Part shown: positions 25,455 through 36,744 of the stretch, piece after piece
Layout: the number at the start of each line of letters is the position of its first letter
Numbering within the stretch: position 1 is the first letter of the stretch
Origin: Paraphysomonas bandaiensis
Lineage: Eukaryota; Chrysophyceae
Direction of reading: 5' to 3'
Assembly: GCA_965644295.1 (NCBI GenBank)
Contig: CBFFRP010000071.1
Location: 144,958 to 208,957 of the forward strand
DNA length: 64,000 nt
Notes under the pieces: model-generated
The model's input: the letters and a program-made list of their open reading frames with translations, nothing else
The model's database searches: none
What the model was told of the DNA's origin: nothing
Program-made: the position numbers and the translations under genes

Positions 25455-25736
25455 ATGGCCGATAGCTCTCTTTCAGCTTCGGAACTAAGACAGCGATATC
25501 ACAGAGGAGGGACAGCCAATGACGATGAATTATCCGCATCGCAGCTTCGTGCACGACATGGGATTTCATCTAATACGAGAGGTAGTCGATAACTTACTAT
25601 CGCCTGCTTTACTAATAACACTTTTTTAGATTTCTCAACATCCTCGAAGTCGAATGGTGTACCTGTTGTTGCTATTGTTGGAGTAATTGTGGTTGTAATC
25701 GGAATTGCTTTCTTTATATATACATCATCCAAATGA
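25455..25736 (+). CDS. Small tail-anchored membrane protein, about 77 aa, 2 exons
   Basis: Exons are 25455-25581 and 25630-25736, split by a 48-bp intron with a TTTACTAATAAC branch region. The start is MADSSLSASELRQRYH. The first 40 residues contain two related motifs (LSASELRQRYH and LSASQLRARHG). The C-terminal 25 residues are a single hydrophobic helix (VVAIVGVIVVVIGIAFF) with a short polar end, as expected of a tail-anchored protein inserted after translation. I do not recognise the family. The gene is too small and too split to stand out as an ORF, but intron, start and stop are all coherent. Confidence 0.7.
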
Positions 25737-26124
25737 CTAGTCTTGTCTGTTCGATAGAGATTCGAGAACTTGAACATAGTATTATTTGGCAGGGAAAGGT
25801 AATATCCTAATTGGAATAACTTTATTCAGTTGTTTTGTTTACATCGTGAAAATCATCCATATATTTATTGCTATGTATATGGCCTAAAGGTTGTTTTTCA
25901 CGTCATTGCTTAGTGCTATATGCAATAGTTTATGCAGTGCATCGCTCAAAATGTCGTGTCGTTATCACATCACACAACAGTGGTAGAATTAAATACTAAC
26001 ATGTGTTTAGGGGATCCCCTAAACACACACCACTATTTATGTCCTCGAAATGGCAATAGTAGTACAGCTCTATTTAACGATCCACTTAAACTTCACATAA
26101 CTCAGTTAATGCCATGAACCATGA
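25737..26124. other. Intergenic, with a perfect palindrome
   Basis: No gene seen. A perfect 26-bp inverted repeat lies at 26002-26027, centred on GGGGATCCCC and flanked by TGTGTTTA/TAAACACA. It could be a DNA-binding site or a remnant of a transposon footprint. Confidence 0.5.
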
Positions 26125-26856
26125 ATTAACATCAGGGCTGCGTAACAATTAATTGCAATTATTAGTTATAGCTCGCGCAATTCATTGCAATGTAATTGTG
26201 CCAATTATTGTATAATTAACTTCGTTACTCATTGCAAACACGTATAGCATCTTCAACCGTATGATGATATAATTGACAGAGTATGATATTTACATGGTCA
26301 AAACTCTAAATATCCAGGTTTTCGTCTGCAAAAAACAGTAAAAAGCCCTGATAATCCATGTCCATACCGCTGCACATCCAGTTCGTAGTGAACTTCAATC
26401 CTGCAGTGTCCTGTAAGGCATCCAGGATCGGAAGAACATGATTGCCACACTACATATAGATATATATCTTCAGCTAGAGGGGTATTGAGCATTACATATA
26501 CACTATGGATCGAGCTGAACTAAGTTTTGTAGTAAAAATCAAGAGGAAAAACACATAATCGACCGTTCAAAAAAGCAGTACCTTTCTTAAAGTAAAGAAA
26601 ACGTTATAATGGGAGTCCAACCTTCCCACTATTGTAATAGCCATTGTAATAACCAATAGCCATCGTCCTTAATGTTTTGCAACTTCTAATTCTAAGATTA
26701 TAATGTGCTCTTATACTATATATATAGTTAATAATTGCCAATTAATTGAAATTTAATTGCAACCTTACAACGAGCAATTATAATTGCAATTATTACCTAT
26801 GTTCCATGCAATTTAATTTCAATTACAATTAATTGTTACGCAGCCCTGATTAACAT
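26125..26856. mobile_element. hAT-like MITE, family 2 (26133-26848), perfect 8-bp TSD
   Basis: The left end CAGGGCTGCGTAACAATTAA and the right end, its reverse complement ending GCAGCCCTG, are terminal inverted repeats of at least 20 bp. They are bounded by an exact 8-bp duplication ATTAACAT (26125-26132 and 26849-26856). The 716-bp interior is AT-rich with many AATTGCAATT units near both ends and has no transposase ORF. The signature fits a non-autonomous hAT element. Confidence 0.88.
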
Positions 26857-28282
26857 TAGTCGTTGTTAATAATATTTACGTACTGCACAACACAGCTTAT
26901 AAACGAATTGTTCCGTCAACATTGTGCCCAAGGGTAAACGTCCAGCCTAAAATACGGTACTAAGCTATACAAGAGTAGATATTGTGTTCATTCGTGTATT
27001 CAATGTTTAAGAATACTCAGGATTCTAAGTACTAAATACAATTATAGTTTAACCACTGGTTGCAAGGGAACTATATCGTCCCACGCTCTAAATTTTGAAC
27101 CGAGTGAGACAGGGGACGATACTCGTTATCTCGTTATCCCTAGGTTAAATTGTTGCTTATCCTCATGATGCTAAAAACCTAACCCTACATGTAGCTTGAT
27201 TGCTGTCAGAGGAAATACGTTGCTTTTCTCTGATCTCTGATTAACAGTAAGAAAACGTTGAATAGCTAAAGTACTGTTTCCAATCAATGTCAAACTCAGG
27301 GAATGTCAATTGCACTACATTGACTCGATAGAATAAACTTTGACATGTCAATAATGTAACTCTACCACAAAAGAATGCTGAAGGAATAGCTAAAGCGATG
27401 AATTGAAATTCGTACATAAAAATGATGATGAATCTGAAATTGTACTCGCACGAGGCTTCTTTTGTTGTTACTTGCATCATCATCACATTTATTTACATCA
27501 CGCTAAACCCCTGCTAGCCTGCTAGTGCAACTGAGTCGGATGCTGTGCGAACTGAGTGGGCAGAACAATAATATTTGCTGGGGCTAGATATGCGGATCAT
27601 ATGTTTCTTGAGCAGAATTTTCTTTACCCTACCGATGAGGAAAGTTCTAACTGCATCCTGTAACTCCTTTGTTGGCCATACTTCCAAAATAATAATGATA
27701 AGTATATACACCTCTAATGGATATAAACAACAAGCAACTTTCAAAGCCAAAAAATTGTATTATACTTTTAATCATTGGTATATTCTACCTACTACGATTC
27801 TCTGTCAAAGGGATGGTCTTTATTCTATTTCAATTCAGACATACCAGTTTAATCATAACTGACTACGATAATTCATCGTCAATTTATAAGGAAAAGTACG
27901 ATCAAGGTATTTCATCTAGTTCAAATGCATGTTATGCAGTAGTATAAAAGATATGTATTAAAGAAACACAAGTATGTACAATGAACCTGAATATTATTGA
28001 ATGTATAAGATCTAGTCTACCTATATGATTGTATACTATTGGTTGGCATTTAGAAAGAGTGACAGAGTCTTTATAGAGTGAATGATGAGAAATGCATATC
28101 GCATATTTACTCCCTCAACAAAGTCGGGCTCGCATCTTTTTGTGGTTTTCTGGGGGATAAGTACTAGACATTTCTCCGGGAATACTAATGTCAGCCGCAT
28201 ATATAGCCAGCAGATACTATTGTTCTGCCTACTCATAGCCAAATTCTTGTGAGGTACAAGGAACACTAATAAGTGTCACTTG
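26857..28282. other. Intergenic, repeat fragments only
   Basis: No gene seen. A diverged fragment of repeat family B (GAGTGGGCAGAACAAT then TATGCGG) is at about 27541-27600. The remainder is AT-rich without a coding pattern. Confidence 0.4.
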
Positions 28283-28391
28283 TGTAGACGTCTTTGGGCC
28301 TTGACGAATAAGCAGGCATCCGGGTCCGGGGTATTGGGCCCACCTCAAGGGTAACAACCGCCGTATTGCTAATAACCAGACATCCATTACT
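28283..28391 (-). repeat. Family B plus LINE tail, reverse copy (partial)
   Basis: The reverse complement contains GAGGTGGGCCCA and AGACGTCTACACAAG of family B. At its other end it has the antisense LINE-tail edge (GCTAATAACCAGACATCCATTAC on the plus strand, shortened here). It repeats the tail-family B order of the other copies. Confidence 0.55.
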
Positions 28392-28685
28392 TAACGTCAA
28401 CTTACTCCTACGTACGAACTTGTAGCTTGCTGATTTTTGTAGTGAAAATTATTGGTGTTGGTGACTAATATGTTGCTAAAATCACATTACTACCATGTTA
28501 GAAATGGACATTTCACTGAAGATAACCATGCTCTTACACTTAAAATTTAGCTTTGCTTTGTTGAACAAAATGCGCTTTCACAAGTAAGAAGTATAACCAA
28601 TTCACAACATAATCATGTAACGCCTGGTGAAGATCTGTTCTCAGCAACACCTGTTCACTCCTATCAGGGCCAGTCAAAATATATA

Positions 28686-29363
28686 TTGACTTGCTACAAT
28701 ATATTGATTATTACAATAGCTAAATCCATACACGCTGCCCAACTCATTGCCCAACAAATATCTGCGTTCTGCGTACTTTCGGGAATGGAACTCTCTATCC
28801 CCAAAGTAGTTTGCACAGTGTTTCCGATCCTACAGGATTCCAACAAGTCCTCCGACCCCATTGGCTACATCATTCTCTACGACTGGTCATGGCGCCCACA
28901 CCCAGTCCCTATCCAAACATCACTAGAGTCGATACATTACCTCGGAGCAGACCTTCCTCTCACAATCACAGACAAGGCCTCCCATGACTGGTGTCTAAAA
29001 TACCTGAAAGTCGTGACCACACACCTAGGGATTAAACAGGCCTCAGCCGGCTGTAAAGTCATGGTTATCGAGACCCAAATCATACCGACTTTGCTCTATA
29101 GAGCCACCAAAGCTTCATGGCCGCTACACTGGTACAGAGAAATTGACGCTGCTTGTGCAACCCTCTACAGAAAGGCCCTCAGTCTAGGCCCTGGATACCC
29201 CACGGAACTGATCTACCTCTCACTCAAGCACAACGGATTAGGTATGAAACGTTTCTCAGACTCGGCGCAGGTGTGCAGCCGTGCTGCAATTGTTCTTCAG
29301 CGGTTACGCAAGAGAGGTGGAAAAGGTAGTGTAACGCTGTGGCGTTCAACTATACTCCTGTGA
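28686..29363 (+). pseudogene. LINE reverse transcriptase, C-terminal fragment
   Basis: The translation resembles the region of a non-LTR reverse transcriptase after the catalytic loop: a segment like FCVLSGMELSIPKVVC (match to the SGL...NPSKS block), SIHYLGADLP, then ALSLGPGYPTEL and LSLKHNGLGM. The YxDD catalytic motif expected just upstream is degraded (TCYNILIIT). Everything 5' of it is missing. It is probably the 5' half of the element continued at 33809. Confidence 0.7.
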
Positions 29364-30322
29364 GTGAGATTTGGATGTCTATCTACTGGTGAGTGCTATG
29401 GCTATGGTTGGATACTTATATGGGCTACGCTAGGAAGATTGAGACCTCTTGCTGGTGATACATATTGTGTATATTATTATATCTATGCTTGTATGTACAC
29501 TACACTATGCCTTGCACTGCATGTCATTATTGTATTGATATTGCATTGTATGCACTCACATTTATTACTATATCACTCACATCACACCACACCACACATA
29601 TATGACATACATTATACATCATATATATCATTGCATACATACTACACTACTTCACACTTATATCTCTATGCTGTGTTGGTATTAATTCTTCTCTAGCTGC
29701 AGATAGAGGGAATTAGATATCAATATAGTGCATTCATATTCATCTATACCTTCTTCTATCTCTATATGTATGTGTAGTACCATCTATATCCATCATCACA
29801 CTCTTATCACTTGCATACTGTATGGCATATAGTACACGTGCTTGTATAAGATCCAAGTCTTGTCATAAGCACGATCTGCATGTATACATGACATAAATAC
29901 AACCTATGTATGATATATGTACACATTGTATCACCTGAGGGTCCATTCATCTTGTCATGAGGCCACTGGTACTCTCTGTGTGGTCTTCATATTCCTGTGG
30001 AGCGCAGTGGACTCTAACTCCTCGTGTTCATGATGTTTGGAGCCGTGACTTGCGTCAGACGTCTGTCATTATGGACTTGAGTAGTGTGCCAAGTGTCATC
30101 GTCTATCTCTTACTGGTTATGGAGTGTTGACATGTATCTGCAATGAGCGTTCAGAGCATCATCATCTTCAGTCTCTTCTCAACTGTTGTTTTTGTCGTAT
30201 GCCGTATTTACTGTATTTACTGTATTTGCTGTATACTCCTGGATGCTACTCTGCTATGCGGGATGTATGAGACCTTGTACTCCTCTGTATATGCGACTGT
30301 ATGATGCTGTATATGATTCCGA

Positions 30323-33300
30323 GTATACCGACAACAGCATCGGAGGGGCAGCACCCACATCGGAGGGGCAACATCCGTAGTCCCGTTTTTGTGTTCTGTA
30401 CGTGAATATTAGTATGATCGAATGGGGATGGCGGGCTCTTCATATCTACACACCACATCCAAATAAGCATATCTTCATATTTAAACTATTCGGAATACAC
30501 TGTTGTGTTGTTGTGCCCACTGTAGAAACTTAATTTTATCGATTTTATGCTGTAATGATGCAGGAAAACCACCCAAATAATGACCACAGTGGGGATCACA
30601 CAATCCCATTATCATGAAGTGCTCGTGACAATCATACATCCCTACTAGATGAAGACTGTCCCCTGGATGATTTGTCATTAGATATCTTTTGAAGGAGCTT
30701 CAGAAAGAGCTATCAGCGGATGAGGTATACGACGAAAAGTGTTTACATGAAGCTCTTCTGCAGCAGTGCAGGGCAACTATGAAAGGAAGGATATATGCAA
30801 AGATATCCAAAGAGAATGGGGAAATGGAGGGAGAAACAAAACTAGGAGACAAGATTTGAAGATAGGTGGCATTGAATATATATCATTATGCTTTATCATG
30901 AAGACTTTAAAGCGAACTAGAATTTAAGGACATACATACTTCCCTTGCAGTAAGTTGTAAGACGAAGTTGTTTGTGAGTATGGATTTCATGATATATACA
31001 ACTAATGTGGTGTACGTTGTAGATCGCCGTAATGATATTGCTTTTTGGTCAATAGTACATACTTAAATCATCGTATGCCTTATTTGCATAAACCATTTGA
31101 TGTAACCTAAAACTGTAATGATGTATGTTATACTTTCCGTGTAGTAAGCTATTTATGCATGTATATTGCATGATGTAACAAATGTAATGTATGCTGTAGG
31201 CCGCTGCAATGATATTCGAATTTGTTTTTGTTAATTGCACATACTCAAACCTTCGTATGTCACAACTATTTGTCTAACGTTATCTCGCAGCAGCAATTTC
31301 TAGCGAGCGTGTGCAAGCAAGCTAGGGACTATTTATTATAGTTTACAGACAATCGTTTCAATGTACTCATGCTAAGGTATAGCAAGTAGCTATGTAACGC
31401 TTGTAAAATGTTTATATGTGCGCGAATAATAAGACGAAGAGCCGTTGCATCTAACACTATTATAAAACGGGACAACCTCACCCCTGTACGTCATTTGTCT
31501 AAATTTTAAAGTCTAAAATATTTACTACCTGCCAAACTGTGTCTAGGTACAAGTAGGAAAAGGCTTGTTAAGACCCTGATATAGTGGAGAAATTTTGCAA
31601 GGAGGAGGGGTGAGAAGAAAGAAATAATGCCGCAGCTTTGGCGAAACATGCGAAGGCGGCTTAGGCTCTGTTGGGAAGGTAATCAGAGAAGGACAGGTTT
31701 AATTCCTTATCTCCAGAGCAGTATAAGGCTGAGAAAGTGACCAAGAAAAGAGTAGGAGCTGAAGCAATAAGACAGAAGTTTGAAGCAGTCGCTGGAGAAT
31801 TAGCTGAAGCTCTTGTTTTCCTTGAAACATATCATCGTTGAAGAGTATCTGAGTTAAACGTTTTTGAAGTATATTAGTTGAAACATGTTTTGTTTGAAAA
31901 GTGTTTCAGCTGTAACATGTCTTGTTTGAAAAGTGTTTTAGTTGTAACATGTCTTCTTTGAAAAATATTTTAGTTTTAACATGTTTTGGATGAACAAATG
32001 AGAAGTATTCTAGCTGAACCATGTTTTGTTTAAAAAGTGTATTAAGTAGAAACGTACTAACCTTTTTTAAAAGTATCTGAATTGAAACAACTTTTGAAAC
32101 ATCTAAACGATGTATGAAATAAATTGCCCAGGAATAGTATGAAAAAAATTCCATGTACCTGCACGAAACAGATTGCTTACGAGGCCAGGCAGCAAGCAGT
32201 ATAACCGTTTTTCGTCTTATTATTCGCGCACATATAAACATTTTACAAGCGTTACATAGCTACTTGCTATACCTTAGCATGAGTACATTGAAACGATTGT
32301 CTGTAAACTATAATAAATAGTCCCTAGCCTGCTTGCACATGCTCGCTAGAAATTGTTGCTGCGAGATAACGTTAGACAAATAGTTGTGACATACGAAGGT
32401 TTGAGTATGTGCAATTAACAAAAACAAATTCGAATATCATTGCAGCGGCCTACAGCATACATTACATTTGTTACATCATGCAATATACATGCATAAATAG
32501 CTTACTACACGGAAAGTATAACATACATCATTACAGTTTTAGGTTACATCAAATGGTTTATGCAAATAAGGCATACGATGATTTAAGTATGTACTATTGA
32601 CCAAAAAGCAATATCATTACGGCGATCTACAACGTACACCACATTAGTTGTATATATCATGAAATCCATACTCACAAACAACTTCGTCTTACAACTTACT
32701 GCAAGGGAAGTATGTATGTCCTTAAATTCTAGTTCGCTTTAAAGTCTTCATGATAAAGCATAATGATATATATTCAATGCCACCTATCTTCAAATCTTGT
32801 CTCCTAGTTTTGTTTCTCCCTCCATTTCCCCATTCTCTTTGGATATCTTTGCATATATCCTTCCTTTCATAGTTGCCCTGCACTGCTGCAGAAGAGCTTC
32901 ATGTAAACACTTTTCGTCGTATACCTCATCCGCTGATAGCTCTTTCTGAAGCTCCTTCAAAAGATATCTAATGACAAATCATCCAGGGGACAGTCTTCAT
33001 CTAGTAGGGATGTATGATTGTCACGAGCACTTCATGATAATGGGATTGTGTGATCCCCACTGTGGTCATTATTTGGGTGGTTTTCCTGCATCATTACAGC
33101 ATAAAATCGATAAAATTAAGTTTCTACAGTGGGCACAACAACACAACAGTACATTCCGAATAGTTTAAATATGAAGATATGCTTATTTGGATGTGGTGTG
33201 TAGATATGAAGAGCCCGCCATCCCCATTCGATCATACTAATATTCACGTACAGAACACAAAAACGGGACTACGGATGTTGCCCCTCCGATGTGGGTGCTG

Positions 33301-33326
33301 CCCCTCCGATGCTGTTGTCGGTATAC
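30323..33326. mobile_element. 3004-bp palindromic (fold-back) element
   Basis: The two arms are each exactly 1116 bp, 30323-31438 and 32211-33326. They are inverted copies with only a few scattered differences, around a 772-bp spacer. Both ends begin GTATACCGACAACAGC. I found no convincing target-site duplication. The same small ORF (MTNHPGDSLHLVGMYDC) lies in each arm at 30481-30678 (-) and 32971-33168 (+), pointing outward, with one amino-acid difference. I do not recognise it. The spacer holds a degenerate repeat (31860-32080). The near identity of the arms implies a recent origin or ongoing gene conversion. Confidence 0.8.
31860..32080. repeat. Degenerate about 33-bp tandem repeat in the palindrome spacer
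   Basis: Units resemble GAAACATGTTTTGTTTGAAA followed by AGTGTTT-AGT, repeated about six times with drift (for example AACATGTCTTGTTTGAAA). It lies in the unique centre of the palindromic element. Confidence 0.65.
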
Positions 33327-33808
33327 AGTATTGTGCTGTTGTATATCTGTGTATGGTCTATAGTACAGTGACGGTATATTGTCGAGTACAAGCATATGAT
33401 TGGACGATATTCTCATTTTGGTGTGCTGGAGACTCTGTTGGTTGGAGTTGGTCTTCATAGCATTCTACGGGAGTGTTCCAGAAAACTGATATGTCCACAT
33501 AATCAACCAAATCTTGTACAATCTTTTGTAGAATATTGTTCTAGATGTTATTGTGCGCTTCTAGATAGCTTGTAGAACATGAGTGGTTCTTTGTGAGTTA
33601 TTTTGTGTTCTGCTTGCTGTTCAGTATTTTGTTAGAGTGCCTTACACCTTAACACGTAGTTGGAGGTGTCTAATTATAAGAGCTTGGGGGTGCCTGAGCT
33701 GTTGTAAGGCTTAATAACAAACATATTCTTCTTCTCTTTATTGCTTCTTTCTTATATTTTGATTGTTTATTCATATATAGTGGCTGCACCCGGTGTTATA
33801 CCTCGGGT

Positions 33809-35848
33809 TTGGTTAAACAGGAGCAAAAATGGGGATCTCTACAGCGCGCAATAACCCTCGGGGGAGAAGCAGGTCAAGCAGCACATTTTCTACTCACTCA
33901 GACAACAGAGCCACAGCCCCAATACCACCACTATGCTCTCAGCCTCAGGGAATGGGGAACGGAATTGGGCCTTACCCTTCAGGAACCTGAGCCCCCCGAA
34001 CCACAGGATGAACACATGCTGACCAACCTAAAACAAGAACTCGGCCTTAATAGTGTCCAACCAGATACTTTCAAGGCTATCTTCACAGATGGATCATACA
34101 CAGCCAGTGCGCTCTCCACGCGTCGCCTCACTCATGTCAATCCGCGAACACGATGGACACACCGAGGAGGTGCAGCGGTCGTCTACTTACCCCCAGAAAA
34201 TGCCTGGGAAGATGGTACAACCACAATACTACGACTAGATACACCCTTTCGTGACGTGCCCGGTTTGGACTCATACGCATATGAACTCATAGGCACAGCC
34301 ATGGGGCTTATACTCTCAACACGTATTCCCGAACACATAAGAAGCCACACAGACTGTCAGGCAGTGTGCACCCGCACTGAGGAAGCACTCTCCACAAGAC
34401 GCAGAGCTCTCGGTCACCGTGCAAAAGGGGTACTACTCGAAAGCATCGCGGCCAGCAGAGATTACAAACGACAGGTGACCTGGGTGAGGTCTCATCCCGA
34501 ACGACGTACCACAGATGAAACGGAGTGGACGTTTGAGGACAAGGGCATCTATATTGCTGACGCAGTTGCGGGTGAAGACTGGCATGAAGTCGATCGCATC
34601 CTTGGAAAAAATAACTACACTGTCTGTACAATTGCGATTGACAGTGCCATCGAACGCTTACTAACTGCTGGATTATGGCACTGGCGTATGCACAGTACAA
34701 GACGGCCATACTACTCTAGCCCACTCCTTACTAATTTCCAGGATCTCTGCGACCTAAGGACACTTGAGAACTACACTTCAACCAGAGATCAACGCTACGG
34801 ACACAATCCTGATCGAGCGCCTGGCTACTGGACCAATAGCGGAGTACACCTCCCGCGCAAACTCGCTCAAGCGGATGGCAGTGCATCCAAAGACAAACTC
34901 AGCTCAAATCTACGCCAAAGAATACTCAACACGGCACTGACATGGGACAAATCTTTCTGCATAGGGAGGAACCGGGCCAAAACCAAACAGGGGCTTGACC
35001 TGACCAAAGCCGCATGCTCTGACTGCGGGTTTCGACTAGATTCCCTAAAACATATGTGCCTCGACTGCACACATGAATCCATCACCCAAATAAGGGAAAC
35101 TGCATTTCAATCGCATAAAAATGTGCTACACGAAATACAGAGAACTCAGACCTTACCCAACTGGATCACATCTGCACTACGGAGACTCTCCAGCATAGCC
35201 TGGAATCCCTCCATCCCACAGGTCGAGAGATACTGGACTGGAACCATCACAGCAGCCCAACTGGAAACGGTCTTCGGAGATGCCATACACAACCACCTGA
35301 CGGCACACAGTCTACGGAACCTAGAAACAGCGGTTATTAATCTCCTGCAACCGCTTTACACTGCAGCGAAGCTTATGTTACAGGATCGCGGTTGTCGCTA
35401 TATCACCATGTCCAAAAGGCCGCCCAGGCTACTCCCGAGACCCCGTCCGAAACGCAGTCAGTCAAGACAACGCCCGAGAGTCCTTCGCTTACTAGGGGTC
35501 CAACGACGACCCCCCACAGCGTATCCGACTCCAGACACACGTGCACACCTCACAGGTCCTACCCGACAGAGCACTGGACTGCCCAGACCTCCACAATGCC
35601 GACGGCTTCGACAACTCTATCTACACCCGCGGCCCCACAGGAGCACAGTAACACAGACTACAAACCCTACCCCTCCTCCCAACAATCCCCACCACCCTCA
35701 ACCCACACATCTGGAACTAGGTGCACTCAAGACCCTAATTAGAACGCTGAGCCCCCTCCAAAACCAATGGAGACCCATCCCAAAGGGAGACCCCCAGATC
35801 AATAGCGCCGGTGAGTCCCAGGACACACGATCATGGCGAGCCTCATAA
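33809..35848 (+). pseudogene. LINE ORF2 C-terminal half: RNase H plus zinc knuckle
   Basis: The open frame from 33809 has no ATG near its start because it is the continuation of a longer ORF. It encodes an RNase H domain with the D-E-D-D set intact: D94 (IFTDGSYT), E159 (YAYELIGTA), D182 (HTDCQAV), D251 (YIADAVAG), plus H229 in WVRSHPE. A CSDCGF...HMCLDC zinc-knuckle-like motif follows near residue 400. From about 35395 the frame turns Arg-rich while another frame reads Ser/Thr/Pro-rich (35392-35742), which suggests a one-base frameshift. With its RT half broken and separated, this copy is dead. Confidence 0.8.
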
Positions 35849-35858
35849 CACACACTAA

Positions 35859-36048
35859 GAACGGAAGTGGTTGCACCTTGGTGCTTGCGGCGACGCACAA
35901 GCAGCTTCTGTAGCGTTAAATAGTAGGATAAAAGAGCTTGTATTGATTAGTTACGGGTAGTGGTCTAACTAGTATGACTAGCATTCTTCTAGCCACTAAT
36001 TGATGCAAGGTCTCAACGCCTATTGCTAAATAATCAGACATTCACTAC
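35859..36048 (+). repeat. LINE 3' UTR/tail (reference copy)
   Basis: This follows the RNase H ORF stop by a few bases and runs from GAACGGAAGTGG to TTCACTAC. Its 3' boundary is supported by two other insertions that stop at the same CACTAC followed by duplicated target sites (1132 and 18223). No poly-A tail is present. A stem with a GCGA loop lies in the first 50 bases and is kept in most copies. Confidence 0.8.
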
Positions 36049-36744
36049 TATTGATTATTATTATTTTAGCAGAATTTGGCCTCGCAATATATTGCAATAT
36101 ATTGATATATATTGCTCATATGCTAGTGTGTCTTATAAAATATATTTGATTTATCATAAACGACCCTTTATAATCACATATAACTCATATACTTTTATGA
36201 TATCGAACAATTATGATAACTACCTGCAACGAAGAACACAATTTATGTTCAATATTAGAAGTGTACTGTCTCTGTCAAGCTATTTTCCGAATAGTAAACT
36301 CCAAACTGTTTAAATTGATGCTGCCATCCTCATGCAATTATGTTTTTCTTATAACCTATATCTTACATAGTATATAGTCACACATTGAATTTAATTCCTT
36401 TGTAATTGTATTCACCATTCACCCCTTACACCTATGAGTTGATTTCACGTATTCCACACTATTAAGTCACTGCAATTGCACAATTTATATCGCATCATAC
36501 TGCAGAACTCAACATACAACGTAACAGCCTTACTCTCTTGAAATATACACCGTGTCTAACTAAACCCAATTTAACATCACCTTTCAAGAACAAATCTATC
36601 CTGCAACAATAAAGTTGTAACTAGTAATGTATTAATTATTAAAAACAAATAACCAAAGCTATCAGTGTAATGGGCCAGCAAGCGTTTCCGTGTATAATGA
36701 ACAATGTAGTCCTACACGGTTCAGCTGGCAAAATGTTAACCAGA
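36049..36744. other. Intergenic, no gene seen
   Basis: AT-rich spacer between the LINE tail and the 3' end of NOC2. The open frames here are compositionally random. Confidence 0.4.

Larger units (their letters stand above)
29344..33779. mobile_element. Composite insertion splitting the LINE
   Basis: This 4.4-kb block lies between the RT fragment and the RNase H part of the LINE, with GTGGC on both sides (29339-29343 and 33780-33784), a possible 5-bp duplication. The ends are not of TG...CA type. Inside is the 3.0-kb palindromic element. The flanks (29364-30322 and 33327-33779) are T-rich with ATAC/CATA patches and no coding region I can support. Removing the block places the RT frame (TLW...) next to a frame leading to VKQEQKWGS, although one frameshift remains. 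Confidence 0.4.

Noticed and set aside
35392-35742. Separate Ser/Thr/Pro-rich protein
   Set aside because: More likely the LINE ORF continuing after a frameshift; no start codon of its own and the upstream frame flows into it.
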